From positions 49,261 to 113,260 of the forward strand of contig BTUW01000013.1 of assembly GCA_045863055.1 (NCBI GenBank): a stretch of 64,000 nucleotides of DNA, read 5' to 3'. Both the position numbers and the translations under genes were made by a program. Position 1 is the first letter of the stretch; each line of letters starts with the position of its first letter. This document shows, in pieces, positions 60,101-64,000 of this stretch. The DNA comes from UTCHB3 sp008363265. GTDB taxonomy: Bacteria > Bacteroidota > Ignavibacteria > Ignavibacteriales > Ignavibacteriaceae. The notes beneath the pieces are model-generated. The model had not been told where the DNA came from, searched no databases, and saw nothing but the letters and a program-made list of their open reading frames with translations.

Positions 60101-60135
60101 GCCATCAGTCCGCCGTGGCGGATCAGCCCTCAGCC
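60101..60135. repeat. Palindromic repeat next to the T9SS gene stop
   Basis: Core TCCGCCGTGGCGGA (60109-60122) with TCAG before and TCAGCCCTCAGCCC after, the same order as in the GH9 gene at 13373. The TAG stop of the T9SS protein (60136-60138) directly adjoins the CAGCCC words. Confidence 0.75.
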
Positions 60136-63100
60136 CTATTTAAGGAGCATCGCCTTCATCGTTTTGGAATAAATTGTCTTGCTCTCAAGCGATTGCGCTT
60201 CAATGCGGAAAATGTAAACACCCGAAGAAAAATTCGTTCCGTTGAATCTCTTCTCATAAAAACCTTTTTCCATTTCACCGCTTATGAGTTGTTCAACCTT
60301 TTGTCCTGCAATGTTGTAAACATTCAGCGTTACACTGCTCTTCTCCTTAAGTGAGAACTTTATTACTGTTTCAGGGTTGAAGGGATTGGGGTAGTTGTTG
60401 TACAAGCTGTACTCGTAAACCACCGTCTCCGGCTTGTTTCCACCGGGGTGCTGTTTCCCCATGGGTTTGTTTGCAGGGTTACCCTCCGGCAGAACACTAA
60501 ACAACAGGTTTGCTGATTTTGTATATTCAGATGTCGGGAAATTACTGTTCAGATAAGTAAGTATTGGGGTAACTTTTCCAACTGTATCAATTACTCCTGA
60601 CGATTTATATTTCTCTTCAAGAAGATTGTTGTAGATCATCATTACTTCTTCACTGTTGTCCCCGGCTCCATACGCCTTGTTGTTGCCTGCATTCAGGATT
60701 TCCTGTTTATAGGTATCCATGTTTTCAGTGTCAATATTCATTAAGAGCCTTGTGGTAAACTTAAAGAGACCACCTACATTTCTTATTGAAAGCAGATTAC
60801 TTTTTAATTCACTCATATTTACATACTCATAACATTGAGGAATTAAACTGACAGCAGATTTTTTGTATCTGACATCAGCAGTTCCGTTTATGATATCAGT
60901 AAGAACAACAAGAGCATCACGAAGTTGTCCATGTGCTATCATCCTTCTTACATCCTTTATCAGACTCTTTAGGCTGTCAGGGTCTCCGCCACTTTCCATT
61001 TGTTTTGGTGATGATGAACCACCACTTAGCATATTTGGATTTGACCATATCCCGGAACAATCAGAATTGTATCCATCTGTTTGAACTGTCACATCACCAA
61101 CGAGTTCAATTCTGAATTCAGAGGGATCCTCTGTTGCCCAATCATTTCCATAAGCAGATATATCGGCTGTTTGGTAATTCTCAAACACTACCTTCAAACT
61201 GGTCGTGTCTTCATAAAAACAATTCCCACCAATATAGTTTTCTTTATCGTCCATGGTCCCAAGAAGTGGAATTGAGTTAATTGCATAAATCGAGGTTCCA
61301 TTAAGTTGGAACCTGTTGTTGCCGACAGTATCTGCTGCCCTCAGTAATATCGGTGCTGAACCTGTGGAAGCCGATATCGCTTTTTCAGTGATATTTGTAA
61401 ACCAGTTACTGTGTATCCTTGGTCTTGAACCCACCATTGTAATTCCCCACAACTGACTGTCCTCGAAAGAAGAGTTCCTTATGACGGTATTATCAGACCC
61501 GTAGTTGTAACTATAGTACAAACTTATTCCGGTATGCGTATTTTCTGTCGATACCCCATCAATTGTGTCGCCGGGACTGATATGACTGTAAATACCACAA
61601 CTCGCATTCTTAATTATAGCATTACTGATTTTAAGGGGAGTTCTGTATGCAAATATTCCGTTTGCGGCACTCCAGTTTTTAGCAACAAAGTCAAATTCCA
61701 CTTTGTTGTTTGTTGTACCTTTAACCTCCAGTTCGCCATCCTCAATTAATAACTTTCCGGAGTTTTGGAAGGTTAGTTTGGCTCCCGCGTTTATAGTTAG
61801 TTTTACATTGTCGGGGACAATGAGCGTCGTATCCACTTCGTAAATGCCCTCACTAATAAATTCATCAACCACAAGAGTCCCGCCATGAACAAATCGCGGT
61901 TCAAATTTTAACAGAGTACCGTCCCCGGCTTTTAGGTACAAGTCGAGGTTTGAGTTTTTTGTTGTATAATATTTTTGTCCCGTTTTGAGGTTTGTTACCA
62001 AGATATTGGAACAATGGGAAGCTACAGTTGAATCGATTTTTAAGCGTATAAATCTGTTCGAAGTGTCAGTACCCTGCCAATTACATCTCCTGTTAACGAC
62101 ATAAATATACTTCGCATGTTGATTATATCCTGCCAAATTCGGGTCCTCATCAAAGTAACCCGTTTCAACATACACATCCGCGTCATTGCTATTTGCAGAA
62201 AAAATTGGACTCGTGGAAGTAGAGCAGCTTTTTATCCAGGTTACACCACTCTGGTCATTACGGCTCCAACCATCCGCACCAAGCCATCTGAGGCGCAATA
62301 AGGTGGAATCTACCAGTGATGTTGAAGAAATGAATTCCTGGACCGCGGTATATCTATTGTTGGGTACTTGCAATTGGTCAGGGTCCTGAACCCATGTAGC
62401 AGGAATTGAAGGGTTGAATGCAAAATTAGCCTCTTCATACAAGCCATATTGGTTAAATACTGTTCCACCAAGTGAAGGTTGAGCAGCCCGTGTTGGAACC
62501 ATGTAGTACATAAATCCTTTTGCTCCATAGGCTAAAGAGATGTTTCCCATCGCTTTTATCTCATTCGGGGTTGGTGGTCTTCTGCGGTGCGGTCCATCAA
62601 CCAAAGATAAAATACCTCCGGAGTTGCTGACATATTGCTCGGCGGCGACACAAATTGTAACCACTAATGGTACTCCACTTTCTTGGGCTGAAATCTGAGC
62701 CGGTAATATTCCAACATATTTGTATTTGTCAGGATCATTATGTGTGCCATCGTCATCTGCAAGCCAATTATAATTGATAAAAAGATCCAATCTATCCTGA
62801 ATTGAAGCTGTAAGTGTATCTGTGTTTTTGTCAATTGGATACATGTTATAGTTGAGGTAGCGGCGAATAAATCCGTCCGTTGCTTTCGCGTATGCTGTAT
62901 CAAAATCCATAAAGTATTTTGGTAATCCTCCAACTGCACCATTAACTTCAAAATATGATTTCCCGGAGAAATAGGGTCTGACAAGGTCTTGAACTTCACC
63001 TCTGTATCTTGCAGAAAGCTGGAATGGTTCATCATAATAGAAACTTTGAAGGTTAGCACTAAAATCAGGATTTGGATATTTAGCCTCCAGATCATCCTCA

Positions 63101-64000
63101 ATTTGATCCATTGTAACTGTACTGTCTTCATAAAGTGCCTCGTAGTCTGTATTGAAGACAGTTATTTTGTCGAGATAAAGGTCTGCATTGCCGGCCCAAT
63201 CAATCTGAAAGTAGAAATTATTGTTCGCTTCAATATTTATTACTCCGATGTCAAGCGAATCATAACGGGTAAGATGTCGTGTACCTAACATTGTGGTGTC
63301 AACATCAATGACATACTCACCTGACGATGCATCCGGTTCTATTTCATTGTGAAAGAAATCCCTTTTGGGTGCATAAGTATGAACACCGGAAAAATCTGCA
63401 ATATTACTCTTTGCGCGCAATGTGAATAATAGTGGTGAGCCATTCGTAATACCACGACGGAAATAGACTCTTAACTTCAACGCACACTTCGTCGGAAACT
63501 GTGTCCAAGGGAGTCGCACCCATACCAACGGATATCCTGCCTGGTGGGTGCCTCGAATGGCGGCACGAGAATAGGTGCTGGGTGCAATCCCCTGATCTAA
63601 CATATTTGTGCCTGTTAGCTGTGTTGTTGGTTGTCCATCAAAAGGTCGGAGTACCCAATAACTGGCATCATAATCACTGTTACCGATCTTACCAAACCCA
63701 TAATTATCATCAGAACTTATTGTTGATCTATAAGAACCACCGAGTTGAATAACAAATTTTTCTGTCCAGTGTCCTAACGCATTCATATATCGGGCGGGAA
63801 GGAAAGTGCGAGAGAAATAGGCAGTAGGGTCATGTTTCCATGCGAATCCCATGTCATTGAGAAAAAATTTATCCCTGTAACCGGAAAGGTGTTGTGCATG
63901 AAAATGAGCATCAGTTACAAGATTTGTGATTCCCAGTTCCTTTAAGGGAGTGTCAGTAGTTTTGTGTAATTGGTCGGAAGTATAGTTTGGGAGGGAAGCC
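60136..64000 (-). CDS. Large secreted protein with beta-helix and T9SS sorting domain (5' end cut)
   Basis: The frame is open past ATG 63852 to the window edge (upstream residues include QHLSGYRDKFFLND), so the N-terminus lies outside. At least 1,288 residues are in view. A possible glycoside-hydrolase-like N-terminal part (GNISLAYGAKGFMYYMVPTR has the look of a barrel strand) is followed by a parallel beta-helix (about 60150-62000 side: LTINAGAKLTFQNSGKLLIE, FRIELVGDVTVQTDGYN), a helical segment with TPR-like spacing, and a C-terminal T9SS type A domain (YNNYPNPFNPETVIKFSLKE, ending MKAMLLK). It should be exported by the type IX system. The gene is richer in A+T than its neighbours. Enzymatic function is not established. 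Confidence 0.8.
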   Translation of the reverse strand, partial: ASLPNYTSDQLHKTTDTPLKELGITNLVTDAHFHAQHLSGYRDKFFLNDMGFAWKHDPTAYFSRTFLPARYMNALGHWTEKFVIQLGGSYRSTISSDDNYGFGKIGNSDYDASYWVLRPFDGQPTTQLTGTNMLDQGIAPSTYSRAAIRGTHQAGYPLVWVRLPWTQFPTKCALKLRVYFRRGITNGSPLLFTLRAKSNIADFSGVHTYAPKRDFFHNEIEPDASSGEYVIDVDTTMLGTRHLTRYDSLDIGVINIEANNNFYFQIDWAGNADLYLDKITVFNTDYEALYEDSTVTMDQIEDDLEAKYPNPDFSANLQSFYYDEPFQLSARYRGEVQDLVRPYFSGKSYFEVNGAVGGLPKYFMDFDTAYAKATDGFIRRYLNYNMYPIDKNTDTLTASIQDRLDLFINYNWLADDDGTHNDPDKYKYVGILPAQISAQESGVPLVVTICVAAEQYVSNSGGILSLVDGPHRRRPPTPNEIKAMGNISLAYGAKGFMYYMVPTRAAQPSLGGTVFNQYGLYEEANFAFNPSIPATWVQDPDQLQVPNNRYTAVQEFISSTSLVDSTLLRLRWLGADGWSRNDQSGVTWIKSCSTSTSPIFSANSNDADVYVETGYFDEDPNLAGYNQHAKYIYVVNRRCNWQGTDTSNRFIRLKIDSTVASHCSNILVTNLKTGQKYYTTKNSNLDLYLKAGDGTLLKFEPRFVHGGTLVVDEFISEGIYEVDTTLIVPDNVKLTINAGAKLTFQNSGKLLIEDGELEVKGTTNNKVEFDFVAKNWSAANGIFAYRTPLKISNAIIKNASCGIYSHISPGDTIDGVSTENTHTGISLYYSYNYGSDNTVIRNSSFEDSQLWGITMVGSRPRIHSNWFTNITEKAISASTGSAPILLRAADTVGNNRFQLNGTSIYAINSIPLLGTMDDKENYIGGNCFYEDTTSLKVVFENYQTADISAYGNDWATEDPSEFRIELVGDVTVQTDGYNSDCSGIWSNPNMLSGGSSSPKQMESGGDPDSLKSLIKDVRRMIAHGQLRDALVVLTDIINGTADVRYKKSAVSLIPQCYEYVNMSELKSNLLSIRNVGGLFKFTTRLLMNIDTENMDTYKQEILNAGNNKAYGAGDNSEEVMMIYNNLLEEKYKSSGVIDTVGKVTPILTYLNSNFPTSEYTKSANLLFSVLPEGNPANKPMGKQHPGGNKPETVVYEYSLYNNYPNPFNPETVIKFSLKEKSSVTLNVYNIAGQKVEQLISGEMEKGFYEKRFNGTNFSSGVYIFRIEAQSLESKTIYSKTMKAMLLK

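Larger units (their letters stand above)
59831..60135. other. Intergenic region with paired hairpins and a palindromic repeat
   Basis: This 305-base gap lies between the large T9SS gene and the lipid-kinase-like gene, both on the minus strand. It holds two hairpins (described as separate features) and one copy of the G+C palindrome at 60105-60128. Upstream of the TTG at 59830 no clear promoter could be picked out. No reading frame is supported. Confidence 0.6.

Overview
The window looks like a chromosomal segment of a free-living, Gram-negative member of the Ignavibacteria/Chlorobi side of the Bacteroidetes-Chlorobi group. The main clue is the C-terminal sorting domain with the NYPNPFNP motif on two secreted proteins (type IX secretion, T9SS). 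Others are several TonB-dependent receptors with an N-terminal carboxypeptidase-regulatory domain, many secreted or lipoprotein genes, mixed ATG/TTG starts, and Shine-Dalgarno sequences that are present at only some genes. The assignment is inferred from gene content. No rRNA, tRNA, CRISPR array, phage or insertion-sequence transposase was seen.

Layout. 0-4.3 kb: an EcsC-family protein cut by the window edge, recG, an AlkD-like DNA glycosylase and a small lipoprotein. 4.5-8.9 kb: a T9SS-sorted surface protein paired with a TonB-dependent receptor. 9.1-16.9 kb: nadE overlapping dsbD, a GH9 cellulase fused to a polysaccharide deacetylase, and an alanine/glycine:cation symporter. 17-24.8 kb: an AT-rich AAA/PD-(D/E)XK protein, a LytS-type histidine kinase followed by a transglutaminase lipoprotein, a TPR-like protein, a second TonB-dependent receptor and an unknown protein. 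24.8-29.8 kb: mtaB, rpsA, ispH and cmk. 29.9-33.8 kb: a glycan-assembly cluster (GT9, methyltransferase, GT4, FemAB-like). 33.9-37.2 kb: a stand-alone glycogen-binding domain protein, an operator-like repeat region, an amino-acid permease and a lipoprotein. 37.2-43.4 kb: a thiamine uptake operon under a TPP riboswitch. 43.5-49.2 kb: a LysM lytic transglycosylase, an acyl-CoA carboxylase beta subunit, an NHL-repeat protein, a DUF2085 protein and a membrane protein. 49.2-59.8 kb: seven co-directional genes that look like a Tol/Ton-type envelope machine. 60.1-64 kb: a large T9SS-sorted protein running off the window.

The most notable signals are these. (1) A family of short G+C-rich palindromes (core TCCGCC..GGCGGA) lies between genes and also, in frame, inside coding sequences: twice in the GH9/deacetylase gene and once in mtaB. 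One copy forms the linker between the two enzyme domains. This recalls the palindromic elements that insert into Rickettsia proteins. (2) The 49-60 kb operon links a fused polyprenol-kinase/DUF92 membrane protein, a 991-residue TPR protein, a plug-less outer-membrane barrel, an acidic SPOR protein and ExbB-ExbD-TonB. (3) A TPP riboswitch with terminator heads a TonB receptor, thiamine pyrophosphokinase and sodium:solute symporter operon. (4) Three copies of a CGG/CCG-rich dyad lie in the intergenic region before the amino-acid permease. (5) Silent-site composition is strongly strand-asymmetric in patches, most clearly across mtaB and rpsA.
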